Origin: Janthinobacterium violaceinigrum
Lineage (GTDB): Bacteria; Pseudomonadota; Gammaproteobacteria; Burkholderiales; Burkholderiaceae_D
Length of the DNA stretch: 64,000 nt
Assembly: GCF_009208555.1 (NCBI RefSeq)
Contig: NZ_WFLI01000005.1
Location: 62,001 to 126,000, forward strand
Direction of reading: 5' to 3'
The notes beneath the pieces were generated by a model, which saw only the letters and a list, made by a program, of their open reading frames with translations, was not told where the DNA came from and did not search any database. The position numbers were made by a program, and so were the translations under genes. Below are positions 17,371 through 25,764 of this stretch, piece after piece; position 1 is the stretch's first letter; every line of letters starts with the position of its first letter.

Positions 17371-18285
17371 TTGCTGCGACTCGATGACTTGCAGGTATTT
17401 GTCCGCACGGCCGACCGGGGCAGCCTGTCGGCGGCTGCGCGCGAGATCGGCATTTCGCCCGCGCTGGCCAGCGCCGCCGTCAAGCGCCTGGAAGGGGAAT
17501 TGGGCCTGCGCCTGCTGGCCCGCACGACCCGTTCGCTGAGCCTGACGGCGGAAGGCACGCAATACCTCGAACATGCGCGTGAAGCCTTGCGCCTGCTGCG
17601 CGCGGGCCACGACGCGCTGCTGGCCGGCAAGGACAGTTTCGGCGGAACCTTGAAAATTGCCATGCCTTCCGACCTGGGACGCAACCTGATGCTGGGCTGG
17701 CTCGACGAATTCCAGACGCGCCACCCGAAGCTGCAGTACCAGCTCAGCGTCAGCGACCGGGTGGCCGACATGGTGCGCCAGCAAGTGGACATTGCCTTGC
17801 GTTACGGCCAGCAAGACGATTCGAGCATGGTCGCCATGCCCATCGCGCCTGCCAACGACCGGGTGCTGGTGGCGTCGCCCGGCTACCTGCGCGAGCATGG
17901 GCCTTTGCTGGCGCTGGAAGACTTGTCGCAGCGCAATTGCCTGCGCTTTGCGCTGGAAGACGGCATGCACGACCGCTGGACTTTTTACCGCCTGCCCCAG
18001 CGCGAGCAGGTGACGGTGCAAGTGAGCGGCAACCGCAGCGCGGACGACGCCGAGCTGGTGCGCCGCTGGGCCGTGGCGGGCCTGGGCATCGCGTATAAAT
18101 CGCGGCTCGACGTTGCCGGCGACGTGGCCGCCGGCCGCTTGCAGGTGCTGCTGCCCGAGGCGGCGGGCGAGGCCACGCCCCTGCAGCTGGTCTGCATGCA
18201 TCGGGCGCAGGTAACGCCGCTGGTGCTGCAACTGCGCGATTTCCTGCGCGACAAGTGCGCAGAGTTATTAAAACAACATTATTAA
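17371..18285 (+). CDS. LysR-family transcriptional regulator
   Basis: This 304-residue regulator has the usual helix-turn-helix (LDDLQVFVRTADRGSLSAAAREIGISPALASAAVKRLE, residues 4-41) and a substrate-binding-like effector domain (GTLKIAMPSDLGRN onward). It starts at a TTG codon with AAAGGA about ten bases upstream; there is no ATG that would give the standard family N-terminus. It is divergent from the oxidoreductase gene and is the likely regulator of it; inducer unknown. Confidence 0.87.
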   Translation: MLRLDDLQVFVRTADRGSLSAAAREIGISPALASAAVKRLEGELGLRLLARTTRSLSLTAEGTQYLEHAREALRLLRAGHDALLAGKDSFGGTLKIAMPSDLGRNLMLGWLDEFQTRHPKLQYQLSVSDRVADMVRQQVDIALRYGQQDDSSMVAMPIAPANDRVLVASPGYLREHGPLLALEDLSQRNCLRFALEDGMHDRWTFYRLPQREQVTVQVSGNRSADDAELVRRWAVAGLGIAYKSRLDVAGDVAAGRLQVLLPEAAGEATPLQLVCMHRAQVTPLVLQLRDFLRDKCAELLKQHY

Positions 18286-18372
18286 TTACAACTCGTTGCA
18301 AATGGCAATCATGCGCAGGTCAACCTGGGCGTACCCTCAGGCATTCTGCATGAAACCGCTTGAAGGATTGCC

Positions 18373-19938
18373 ATGACCCCTAACCGACTGTTGCCGACGA
18401 CCTTGATTTCCTTGCTGTTGCTGGCCGGCTGCGCCGGCACGGGCGGCAGCGGCGGCCCGCTGCCGCCCTCCGCCAGCCCCCGCGCCGGCGCGCCGGACAA
18501 TGCCGCGCAGGGCATCGCCATGCTCGAGCGCGTCAGCTGGGGCGTGAATGCGGGCAGCGTGCGCCAGGTGCAGGCGCAAGGGTGGAATGCTTACCTGCAG
18601 GCGCAGCTGCATCCAGGCAAAGCCAGCCTGCCGCCCGCCATCCAGGCGCAGATCGATGCCATGACCATCAGCCAGGTGCCGCTCGACCAGCTGGTGCTGT
18701 CCATGGAGCAAAAGCGCAAGGAATCGGCCGGCGTCATGGACGACATGGCGAAGCAGCAGGCGCAAAAGGATTACCAGCAAGAACTCAACCGCCTGGCGCG
18801 CGAGGCGGCCACCCGCTCCGTGCTGCTAGACGTGTATTCGCCTAACCAGCTGCAGCAGCAGCTGAGCTGGTTTTGGCTCAACCATTTCAGCGTGCACCAG
18901 GGCAAGCACAACTTGCGCGCCATGGTGGGCGATTACGAGGCGAACGCCATCGCGCCGCATGCGCTGGGGAAATTCCGCGACTTGCTGGGCGCCACCGTCC
19001 ACCATCCGGCCATGCTGCGCTACCTGGACAATGAAGCCAATGCCGTCAAGCGCATCAATGAAAACTATGCGCGCGAACTGATGGAGCTGCACACCCTGGG
19101 CGTCAACGGCGGCTACAGCCAGGCCGACGTGCAGGAGCTGGCGCGCATCCTGACCGGGGTGGGCGTGAACCTGGGACCGGATGCGCCGAAAGTCAGGCCG
19201 GCGCTGCAGGCGCAGTATGTGCGCCGGGGCTTGTTCGAATTCAATCCGAACCGCCACGATTACGGTGATAAACAATTCCTGGGACACACCGTGAAGGGCA
19301 GGGGGCTGGCCGAACTCGACGAAGCGCTGGACCGCCTCAGCCGCAGTCCCGCCACCGCGCATTTCATCAGTAGCAAGCTGGCCCAGTATTTCGTGGGCGA
19401 CAATCCGCCCGAGCCGCTGGTGGCGCGCATGGCGGCCACTTTCCAGAGCAGCGACGGCATGATCGCCGACGTGCTGCAGACCATGTTCGGCAGCCCCGAG
19501 TTCAAGCAATCGCTGGGCAAGAAATTCAAGGACCCCATGCATTACGTGGTGTCGGCCGTGCGCCTCAGCTATGACGACAAGCCCATCCTGAACGCGGGCC
19601 CCATGCTGAACTGGCTTTCGCGCATGGGCCAGCCCCTGTACGGGCGCCAGACGCCCGATGGCTATCCGCTGGCGGATGCCTCCTGGGCCAGTCCCGGGCA
19701 AATGACGACGCGCTTCGATATCGCCCGCACCATCGGCTCGGGCAGCGCGGGCCTGTTCAAGACGGATGGCCCGCAGCCGCAGGAAAAGGTGGCGTTTCCC
19801 CAGCTGGCCAGCGCCCTGTACTACCAGTCGCTGCAGGCAAGCCTGAGCCCGGCCACGCGCCAGGCCCTGGAGCAGGCCGCCACGCCGCAGGAGTGGAACA
19901 CATTTCTTCTTTCCTCGCCGGAAATGATGCACCGTTAG
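18373..19938 (+). CDS. DUF1800 lipoprotein
   Basis: The product has 521 residues. It starts with a lipoprotein signal (LISLLLLAGCAG; Cys at about residue 21). DUF1800 features follow: LERVSWGVNAGSVRQVQAQGW, the central WFWLNHFSVHQGK, the conserved NENYARELMELHTLGV and EFNPNRHDYGDKQFLG. The family is widespread and exported but its function is not established. It is followed 15 bases downstream by a DUF1501 gene; the two families are almost always paired, which suggests that the products work together. Confidence 0.87.
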   Translation: MTPNRLLPTTLISLLLLAGCAGTGGSGGPLPPSASPRAGAPDNAAQGIAMLERVSWGVNAGSVRQVQAQGWNAYLQAQLHPGKASLPPAIQAQIDAMTISQVPLDQLVLSMEQKRKESAGVMDDMAKQQAQKDYQQELNRLAREAATRSVLLDVYSPNQLQQQLSWFWLNHFSVHQGKHNLRAMVGDYEANAIAPHALGKFRDLLGATVHHPAMLRYLDNEANAVKRINENYARELMELHTLGVNGGYSQADVQELARILTGVGVNLGPDAPKVRPALQAQYVRRGLFEFNPNRHDYGDKQFLGHTVKGRGLAELDEALDRLSRSPATAHFISSKLAQYFVGDNPPEPLVARMAATFQSSDGMIADVLQTMFGSPEFKQSLGKKFKDPMHYVVSAVRLSYDDKPILNAGPMLNWLSRMGQPLYGRQTPDGYPLADASWASPGQMTTRFDIARTIGSGSAGLFKTDGPQPQEKVAFPQLASALYYQSLQASLSPATRQALEQAATPQEWNTFLLSSPEMMHR

Positions 19939-19953
19939 ATTAAAGGAGTTGCC

Positions 19954-21144
19954 ATGAACCGTCGTGACCTGTTGAAAGCCCTGGCCGCCGCGCCCCTGCT
20001 GTCGCATGCAGGCAGCTTGCTGGCCGCGCCCGCCACGAATGCCCGGCTGCTGTTCGTCTTTTTGCGCGGCGGCTATGACGCGAACAATCTGCTGGTGCCG
20101 GTCGGTAGCGATTTTTACTATGCATCGCGACCGAATATCGCCATTGCGAAGCCGGGCGCGGACAATGGCGCGCTGGCCCTGAATGCGGACTGGGGTCTGC
20201 ATCCGGCCCTGCGCGAAACCATCTATCCCATGTTCACAGGCGGCGAAGCGGCCTTCATACCGTTTGCAGGCACGACGGATTTGACGCGCAGCCATTTCGA
20301 GACGCAGGACAGCATCGAGCTGGGACAGGAGATCGGCGGACGCCGCGATTTCCGCTCGGGCTTCCTGAACCGGCTGGCGCAAAGCTTGAACAGCAATCAG
20401 GGCAATCACGCCATTTCCTTCACGGACCAGCTGCCCCTGATCTTCCAGGGCGGCGTGCAGGTGCCGAACATGGGGCTGCGCTCCGTGGGCAAGTCGGGCA
20501 TTGATGCGCGTCAAAGCCAAGTCATCGCATCCATGTACCGGGGCACGCCCTTGCAGCAACCGGTCAGCGCGGGCTTTGCCGTGCGCGATGATGTGAACAA
20601 GGAATTGACGGGAGAGATGCAGGCGGCCAACCGCAACGCCATCAGTACCAAGGGTTTTGAACTGGAAGCGCAGCGCATCGCCCGCCTGATGAAAGACAAA
20701 TACAACATCGGCTTCGTAGACGTGGGCGGCTGGGATACGCATGTGGGGCAGGGCGGCGCCAACGGCTACCTGGCGGGGCGCTTCGATGAGCTGGGACGGG
20801 GCCTGGCGGCGTTTTCCCAGGAAATGGGCAGCGAGTGGCGCAATACCGTGGTGGTGGTGGTCAGCGAATTTGGCCGCACCTTCCGCGAAAACGGCAACCG
20901 CGGCACGGACCACGGCCACGGCAGCGTATTCTGGGTGCTGGGCGGCGGCATCAAGGGGAAACAGGTGGCGGGCGAGCAAGTGGCGATTTCGCAGGCAACC
21001 CTGTTCCAGAACCGCGACATGCCGGTGCTCAACGAGTACCGCGCCGTGCTGGGCGGCTTGCTGCGCCGCACGTTCGGTTTGACGCCGGCGCAACTCGAGC
21101 ACGTGTTTGCCGGTGTCAAGCCGGTGGAGCTGGGCCTCGTGTAA
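19954..21144 (+). CDS. DUF1501 protein, alkaline-phosphatase-like fold, twin-arginine exported
   Basis: This 396-residue protein starts MNRRDLLKALAAAPLL, a twin-arginine-like signal, so it is probably exported folded. The DUF1501 motifs are LFVFLRGGYDANNLLVPVG near the N-terminus, DLTRSHFETQDSIELG, VDVGGWDTHVGQ and VVVVSEFGRTFRENGNRGTDHGHG. The acidic and histidine residues in the last three match the metal-binding pattern of sulfatase or phosphatase-like enzymes, so a hydrolase is likely, substrate unknown. AAAGGAG precedes the ATG. It forms an operon with the DUF1800 gene upstream. Confidence 0.87.
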   Translation: MNRRDLLKALAAAPLLSHAGSLLAAPATNARLLFVFLRGGYDANNLLVPVGSDFYYASRPNIAIAKPGADNGALALNADWGLHPALRETIYPMFTGGEAAFIPFAGTTDLTRSHFETQDSIELGQEIGGRRDFRSGFLNRLAQSLNSNQGNHAISFTDQLPLIFQGGVQVPNMGLRSVGKSGIDARQSQVIASMYRGTPLQQPVSAGFAVRDDVNKELTGEMQAANRNAISTKGFELEAQRIARLMKDKYNIGFVDVGGWDTHVGQGGANGYLAGRFDELGRGLAAFSQEMGSEWRNTVVVVVSEFGRTFRENGNRGTDHGHGSVFWVLGGGIKGKQVAGEQVAISQATLFQNRDMPVLNEYRAVLGGLLRRTFGLTPAQLEHVFAGVKPVELGLV

Positions 21145-21277
21145 GCGCCTGCTCCAGCGGCTGCCTGCGGCAGGGCGGGCGCGGGATCGCCATGCTGCCG
21201 TGTTACGCTACGCCTGCGCAACTGGCGCGTAGCTAAGCGCCGTCACCGGTCACGGTGCGGGGCACGAATGGAGTGGT

Positions 21278-22414
21278 ATGAGCGATACCCAGCGCGACAT
21301 CGTCAGCGCAGGCTTTTCCCTGGCCCTGATCGCCGTGACGGCCTTCGTCATGCAGCGTTTCTTTTTGCCGCTCGTGTGGGCGGGCATCCTGTGCGTGGCC
21401 ACCTGGCCCCTGTATGTGCGCGTGCGCGCGGCGCTGGGCCAGCGCACCATCGTGGCCGCTGCCCTGCTGACCCTGGCGTTTGCCTGCATCTTCATCATCC
21501 CCGTGCTGTTCGGCGTGGCGCAGGCGGCGCGCGAAGTGCCCGTGCTGGCCAATTTCGTCGTCCATGCGAATACGGACGGCTTGCCTGCGCCGGACTGGGT
21601 GGCGAACATTCCGCTGGCCGGCAGCGCCATCGGCGACTGGTGGCAAGCCACCCTGAGCCAGCCCCATGGCCTCAGCCACTTCTTTGCGGGCAGCGCCGTG
21701 GGCGGCTTTCATTCCGCGCGCGACATGCTGAAAATCCTCGGCGCGGACGTGTTCCATCGCCTGGTCGACTTCGGCCTGGCCTTTCTGTGCCTGTTTTTCT
21801 TTTACAAGGATGGCGAAGCGCTGACGCGCCAGATCACGGCCGTCGGCAGCCATTTCCTGCGGCCCGAACGCTGGGGCCGCTATGCGCAAAAAATCCCCAC
21901 GGCCATCCGCGCCACGGTCAACGGTCTGGTGCTGGTGGGCCTGGCCGAAGGCGTGCTGATCGGTATTGCCTATGCCATCGCCGGCTTGCCGTCGCCGGCC
22001 CTGTGGGCGTTTGCCACGGGCATCCTGGCCATCATCCCGTTCGGCGCGCCGCTCGCCTACCTGTGTGCGGCCGCCTTGCTGGTCTTCCAGGGCAACGTGG
22101 GCGCCGCCATCGGCGTGGCCGCGTGGGGCACCGTGGTGCTGTTCGTGGCCGATCACTTCGTGCGTCCCGGCATGATCGGCAACGCCACCCGCTTGCCTTT
22201 CCTGGCCGTGCTGTTCGGTATTCTGGGCGGCGTGGAAACCCTGGGCCTCGTGGGCCTGTTCATCGGCCCCGTCGTGATGGTGCTGTTCGTTACCCTGTGG
22301 TACGAAGCGAATGTGTTTGACACGGTGCCGCTTGCCAACGCGGGTGCCAACGTTGATATCACGCCGGTGGCGACAACACCTGCCAGCCCGGCCGCGCCGG
22401 AACGCACACAGTAA
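21278..22414 (+). CDS. AI-2E-family permease (first of two in the window)
   Basis: This is a 378-residue membrane protein of the TqsA/PerM family with seven to eight helices. The family core lies in the C-terminal half: GLVLVGLAEGVLIGIAYAIAGLPSPALWAFATGILAIIPFGAPLAYL and the final VMVLFVTLWYEANVF. Members export AI-2 or act as Na+/H+ antiporters; the substrate here is unknown. The tail is a short polar, low-complexity cytoplasmic segment. A copy of the dispersed repeat lies about 100 bases after the stop codon. Confidence 0.85.
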   Translation: MSDTQRDIVSAGFSLALIAVTAFVMQRFFLPLVWAGILCVATWPLYVRVRAALGQRTIVAAALLTLAFACIFIIPVLFGVAQAAREVPVLANFVVHANTDGLPAPDWVANIPLAGSAIGDWWQATLSQPHGLSHFFAGSAVGGFHSARDMLKILGADVFHRLVDFGLAFLCLFFFYKDGEALTRQITAVGSHFLRPERWGRYAQKIPTAIRATVNGLVLVGLAEGVLIGIAYAIAGLPSPALWAFATGILAIIPFGAPLAYLCAAALLVFQGNVGAAIGVAAWGTVVLFVADHFVRPGMIGNATRLPFLAVLFGILGGVETLGLVGLFIGPVVMVLFVTLWYEANVFDTVPLANAGANVDITPVATTPASPAAPERTQ

Positions 22415-22515
22415 TGAGGGGTCGGCCAGCGTGCTGCTGGCCGGTACTGGTGCGCTCCCGGCGTGGCCGGGCGGGGTTTTCAAGCAAGGTCGCCGAAAAC
22501 CCCGGAATACGCCGA

Positions 22516-22618
22516 GAAAAATCGTAGCGAGCGGCAAGGAGTGGTGGCCAGGAAGCGCAGCTGTACTTTGGTACAGCGAGCATCGCAGGCCGCAAATCGC
22601 GCCACGCAGTCGATTTTA
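22516..22618 (+). repeat. Dispersed intergenic repeat, copy B
   Basis: This forward copy lies between the AI-2E gene and the convergent SOS-box gene. It has ATCGTAGCGAGCGGCAAGGAG on the left, the central hairpin CTGTAC-TTTG-GTACAG (22561-22576), then GCGAGCATCGCAGGCCGCAAAT. The stem sequence differs from copy A but still pairs perfectly. The right end is the most diverged of the full copies. Confidence 0.82.
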
Positions 22619-22626
22619 AGGCGTAT

Positions 22627-22851
22627 TTAATGCGCTTTAGATAAGATCAACAACCAACGGCGCATCAGCAGCACTTCAACATAGCCCGGCTCGATGCCCG
22701 TACCGCACTCGATCAAGGGATTGACGGTGTAGTAGCGCTTGCGGAAGTCGCGGCAGACGAGGATTTCGCGCTTGCCCATGCGGACGAGGAAAGAGCTTGG
22801 GGCGTATTCCAGGCCGAACCGTGAGCCAAAACCGCTATTCAATGTTGCCAT
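22627..22851 (-). CDS. Unrecognised 74-residue protein under twin LexA boxes
   Basis: I do not recognise this protein. It is small, basic and soluble-looking, with no signal peptide; it contains FLVRMGKREILVCRDFRKRYY in the middle and ends with a hydrophobic VEVLLMRRWLLILSKAH. AAAGGAATTGTC gives a good ribosome site before the ATG. The striking point is the promoter: two perfect CTGT-N8-ACAG LexA boxes lie 54 and 73 bases upstream of the start, so the gene is predicted to be induced by DNA damage. The size and control recall the small SOS cell-division inhibitors of other bacteria, but there is no sequence evidence for that role. Confidence 0.68.
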   Translation of the reverse strand: MATLNSGFGSRFGLEYAPSSFLVRMGKREILVCRDFRKRYYTVNPLIECGTGIEPGYVEVLLMRRWLLILSKAH

Positions 22852-22904
22852 GACAATTCCTTTGAGGGAGATGTGTTGAACGAGTCATCAGAATAGCATA
22901 ACTA

Positions 22905-22920
22905 CTGTATGAAAACACAG
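22905..22920. promoter_or_regulatory. LexA (SOS) box 1
   Basis: CTGTATGAAAACACAG matches the beta/gamma-proteobacterial LexA consensus CTGT-N8-ACAG perfectly. It lies 54 bases upstream of the 74-residue gene and about 95 bases upstream of the PAP2 gene on the other strand. Confidence 0.82.
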
Positions 22921-22923
22921 CTA

Positions 22924-22939
22924 CTGTATGAATAAACAG
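22924..22939. promoter_or_regulatory. LexA (SOS) box 2
   Basis: CTGTATGAATAAACAG is a second perfect CTGT-N8-ACAG box. Its first base is 19 bp after the first base of box 1, and the repeated unit CTACTGTATGAA suggests a local duplication. Two boxes imply cooperative LexA binding and tight repression. Confidence 0.82.
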
Positions 22940-23016
22940 TATTTTTTTACTGGTGTGGTTTTTTTGATCAGCACCAAAAACAGGAAAGCGAGAGCAGTTT
23001 GCAAGAGAAGAATGAC

Positions 23017-23751
23017 ATGGGCATGACCACGGGCTGGACCACGAAACTGCGCCGCTTCGTCGAGGCGCGCCTGTCGCCCGAAGGGGAGCTGGGCCTGCAT
23101 ATGACGGTGGGCGTGGCCCTGATGCTGGTCGCCATCGTGGTCTTCCACGAGATCGCCGAAGCCGTCATGGGCATGGCCCAGATCACGGTGATCGACCTGC
23201 AGGTGGCGCAATGGTTCAACCAGCATGCCGTGCCGTGGATCACCAGTTGCCTGCTGGTCGTCACGCACCTGCATGGCGTGATCGGCGCCATCACCCTGGC
23301 CACCTTGCTGGGCTGGTATCTGCACCGCAAGGGCGCCACCTACTGGCTGTTTACCCTGGTCATCACCATGCCGGGCGTCATGTTTTTGAACCTGCTGCTA
23401 AAGTACATTTTTGTCCGCGCGCGGCCCAGCTTTGACGCCCCCATTTTGCAGACGGCCTTGAGCACGTACAGCTTTCCCAGCGGTCATACGGCCACGTCGA
23501 CTGCCCTGTACGGCTTGCTGGGCGCCTACCTGATTTGCCAGACGGCGCCGGGCGCCTGGGGCAAGCGCATCGCCATCGCGCTGGCGGCCTTTCTGATGGC
23601 GGCGCTGGTGGGTTTCAGCCGCATTTACCTGGGCGCGCACTACCTGAGCGACGTGCTGGCGGCCATGGCGGAAAGCTATGGCTGGCTGGCCATCTGCATC
23701 GCCGGCGTGTCGACCCTGCGCCGCCGCCGGCATATCCGGCAAACCACATAA
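23017..23751 (+). CDS. PAP2-family membrane phosphatase
   Basis: The protein has about 244 residues and six membrane helices. The PAP2 catalytic signature is complete: KYIFVRARPS (motif 1), SFPSGHTATS (motif 2) and SRIYLGAHYLSDVLA (motif 3, with the catalytic His and Asp). Substrates in the family are phosphatidic acid, phosphatidylglycerophosphate or undecaprenyl pyrophosphate. The start chosen is ATG at 23017 after AAGAGAAG; a TTG at 22999 is an alternative. Ten bases later begins a diacylglycerol-kinase-like gene, making a phosphatase-kinase pair. Confidence 0.87.
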   Translation: MGMTTGWTTKLRRFVEARLSPEGELGLHMTVGVALMLVAIVVFHEIAEAVMGMAQITVIDLQVAQWFNQHAVPWITSCLLVVTHLHGVIGAITLATLLGWYLHRKGATYWLFTLVITMPGVMFLNLLLKYIFVRARPSFDAPILQTALSTYSFPSGHTATSTALYGLLGAYLICQTAPGAWGKRIAIALAAFLMAALVGFSRIYLGAHYLSDVLAAMAESYGWLAICIAGVSTLRRRRHIRQTT

Positions 23752-23761
23752 GGGGACGATC

Positions 23762-24676
23762 CTGAGCAAGATTGCAGTCATCATCAACGCGAGCGCCGGT
23801 TGCGGCTATGCGTCCGACTGGGCGCAGCAGCTGGAAGCGCAGTTCCTGGCCGTGGGCCTGGATGCCGCCATCACCTTGGCCCAAAGCGGGGCCGAGATGA
23901 TCGCCACGGCCGAACAGGCCTTGCGCGATGGCGCACCCATCGTCGTGGCCGGTGGCGGAGACGGCACCATCAATGCCGTCGCGTCCGTCGTCACGGGCAG
24001 CGGCACGCCGTTTGGTGTCTTGCCGTTGGGCACCTTGAACCATTTCGCCAAGGATTTGAATATTCCATTGACGCTCGAGGCGGCCATTGCCAACGTGGCG
24101 CAGGGCGTGCCGCACCAGGTCGATGTGGGCGAAGTGAATGGCCGCATCTTTCTGAACAATTCCAGCCTGGGCCTGTATCCCGATATCGTGCGCGACCGCG
24201 AAAAGCAGCAGCGCCGGCTGGGACGGGGCAAGTGGCTGGCCTTCAGCTGGGCCCTGGTGGCCGCCTTGCGCCGCTATCCCTTCCTCAGCGTGCAATTGAA
24301 ACTCAACGACGCCGTGCATGCGCGCCGCACGCCGTTTGTGTTCATCGGCAATAATGAATACCTGATGGAAGGCTTGAATATCGGCGAGCGCGAGCGGCTC
24401 GATGGCGGCCAGCTGAGCCTGTACGTGGCGCAGCGTCCGGGCCGCCTGGGCTTGCTCAAGCTGGCCTTGCACGCGCTGTTCGGCAAATTGTCGCAAGCCA
24501 AGGATTTCGATGTGCTGACGGCCACGGACCTGGAAATCGCCACGAAACACCGCCGCCTGCGTGTGGCCACCGATGGCGAAGTGACCATCATGAATACGCC
24601 GCTGCACTACCGCATCCGTCCCGCCGCGCTGGCCGTGCTGGTGCCCGCTCCCGCCGCGGCGCCAGGCGGGGAGTAG
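23762..24676 (+). CDS. Diacylglycerol/sphingolipid-type lipid kinase (DagK-like), non-ATG start
   Basis: The product has about 304 residues. The DAGK catalytic motif is visible (IVVAGGGDGTINAVAS, with GGGDGT near residue 65), followed by GVLPLGTLNHFAKDL. The C-terminal domain has IGNNEYLMEGLNIG and ends with VTIMNTPLHYRI. It would phosphorylate diacylglycerol or a related lipid with ATP. No ATG stands near the expected start: the frame opens after AAGGGGA with CTG AGC AAG ATT GCA, so CTG at 23762 is my best guess; the next in-frame ATG is too far in. It belongs to the PAP2-kinase-phosphoesterase run. Confidence 0.82.
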   Translation: MSKIAVIINASAGCGYASDWAQQLEAQFLAVGLDAAITLAQSGAEMIATAEQALRDGAPIVVAGGGDGTINAVASVVTGSGTPFGVLPLGTLNHFAKDLNIPLTLEAAIANVAQGVPHQVDVGEVNGRIFLNNSSLGLYPDIVRDREKQQRRLGRGKWLAFSWALVAALRRYPFLSVQLKLNDAVHARRTPFVFIGNNEYLMEGLNIGERERLDGGQLSLYVAQRPGRLGLLKLALHALFGKLSQAKDFDVLTATDLEIATKHRRLRVATDGEVTIMNTPLHYRIRPAALAVLVPAPAAAPGGE

Positions 24677-24679
24677 GCC

Positions 24680-25498
24680 ATGCGTACCCTCGTGCATTTG
24701 TCCGATTTGCATTTTGGCCGCGTCGACGCAGCCCTGCTGGCGCCCTTGCGCGCGCTGGTCGAACGGCTGGAACCGGACGTGGTGGTGGTGTCGGGCGACC
24801 TCACGCAGCGGGCCCGCAGCGCGGAATTCCAGCAGGCGCGGGCCTTTCTCGACAGCTTGCCGGGGCCGCAGATCGTGGTGCCGGGCAACCATGACGTGCC
24901 TCTGTACAACGTTTTTTCCCGCTTCCTGACGCCGCTGGTGAAGTACCGGCGCCATGTTACGGACGATTTGTCGCCCGAATATGTGGACGAAGAAATCGCC
25001 GTGCTGGGCATTAATACGGCCCGTTCATTGACGTTCAAGGATGGCCGTATCAGCCATGAACAGATCGATTTCCTGCGTGAACGCCTGGGCCGTTTGCCGC
25101 CCGGTTTGACGCGCATCATCGTCACGCACCATCCATTTGACTTGCCCGAGCATTTCGACAAGGATGATCTGGTCGACCGCGCGCCGCTGGCCCTGCAAAT
25201 GTTTTCCGAATGCGGCGTCGACCTGCTGCTGGCGGGCCATTTGCATGCGAGCGTGGCGGGCAACACGGCCGAACGCTACAAGATCGACGGCTACGCTGCC
25301 CTGATGGTGCAGGCGGGCACGGCCACGTCCACGCGGGGCAGGGGCGAGTCAAACTCCTTCAACGTCATCCGCATCGAAGCCAGCTGCATCCGCGTCGAGC
25401 GCTACAGCTGGAACGACGACAGCGCCGGCTTTGACAAGGTCAGCACGGAAGCGTTCCAGCGCCAGGGCGGCGTGTGGGCCAGCTTGCGGCCGCTGTAA
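24680..25498 (+). CDS. Calcineurin-like metallophosphoesterase
   Basis: The protein has 272 residues. All metal-ligand motifs of the family are visible: LSDLHFGR (residues 7-14), VVSGDLTQRA, VPGNHDVPLY, VTHHPFDLP and AGHLHASVAG. There is no signal peptide, so it is cytoplasmic. Relatives hydrolyse cAMP, UDP-diacylglucosamine or other phosphodiesters; the substrate is not given by the sequence. It begins three bases after the lipid kinase stop, with GGGGAG before the ATG, so it is cotranscribed and possibly acts on lipid-linked phosphodiesters. Confidence 0.87.
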   Translation: MRTLVHLSDLHFGRVDAALLAPLRALVERLEPDVVVVSGDLTQRARSAEFQQARAFLDSLPGPQIVVPGNHDVPLYNVFSRFLTPLVKYRRHVTDDLSPEYVDEEIAVLGINTARSLTFKDGRISHEQIDFLRERLGRLPPGLTRIIVTHHPFDLPEHFDKDDLVDRAPLALQMFSECGVDLLLAGHLHASVAGNTAERYKIDGYAALMVQAGTATSTRGRGESNSFNVIRIEASCIRVERYSWNDDSAGFDKVSTEAFQRQGGVWASLRPL

Positions 25499-25764
25499 GC
25501 CCGATTGGCGGGACATGGTCCCGTGTCATCCGACGCTATTGTTGGCGGTGGCGTTATCGGTGACGCGCAAATGACGCCTCGCTCCCCCCCGCCTGTGCCG
25601 GCCCGCGCCTGTCGACGCCCATCCTTGCACGCCGCGCCTGCCATAATTATTCTATGGCAACTTTATGTTTTTGGTCATGCTTATCTGCTAAGATTGGCAG
25701 TTTTTACTCTGCAGCGACGCGGCGGCGGTCTTGCCCGTGGTGCCCACTTTTCTCCAAGGATACA

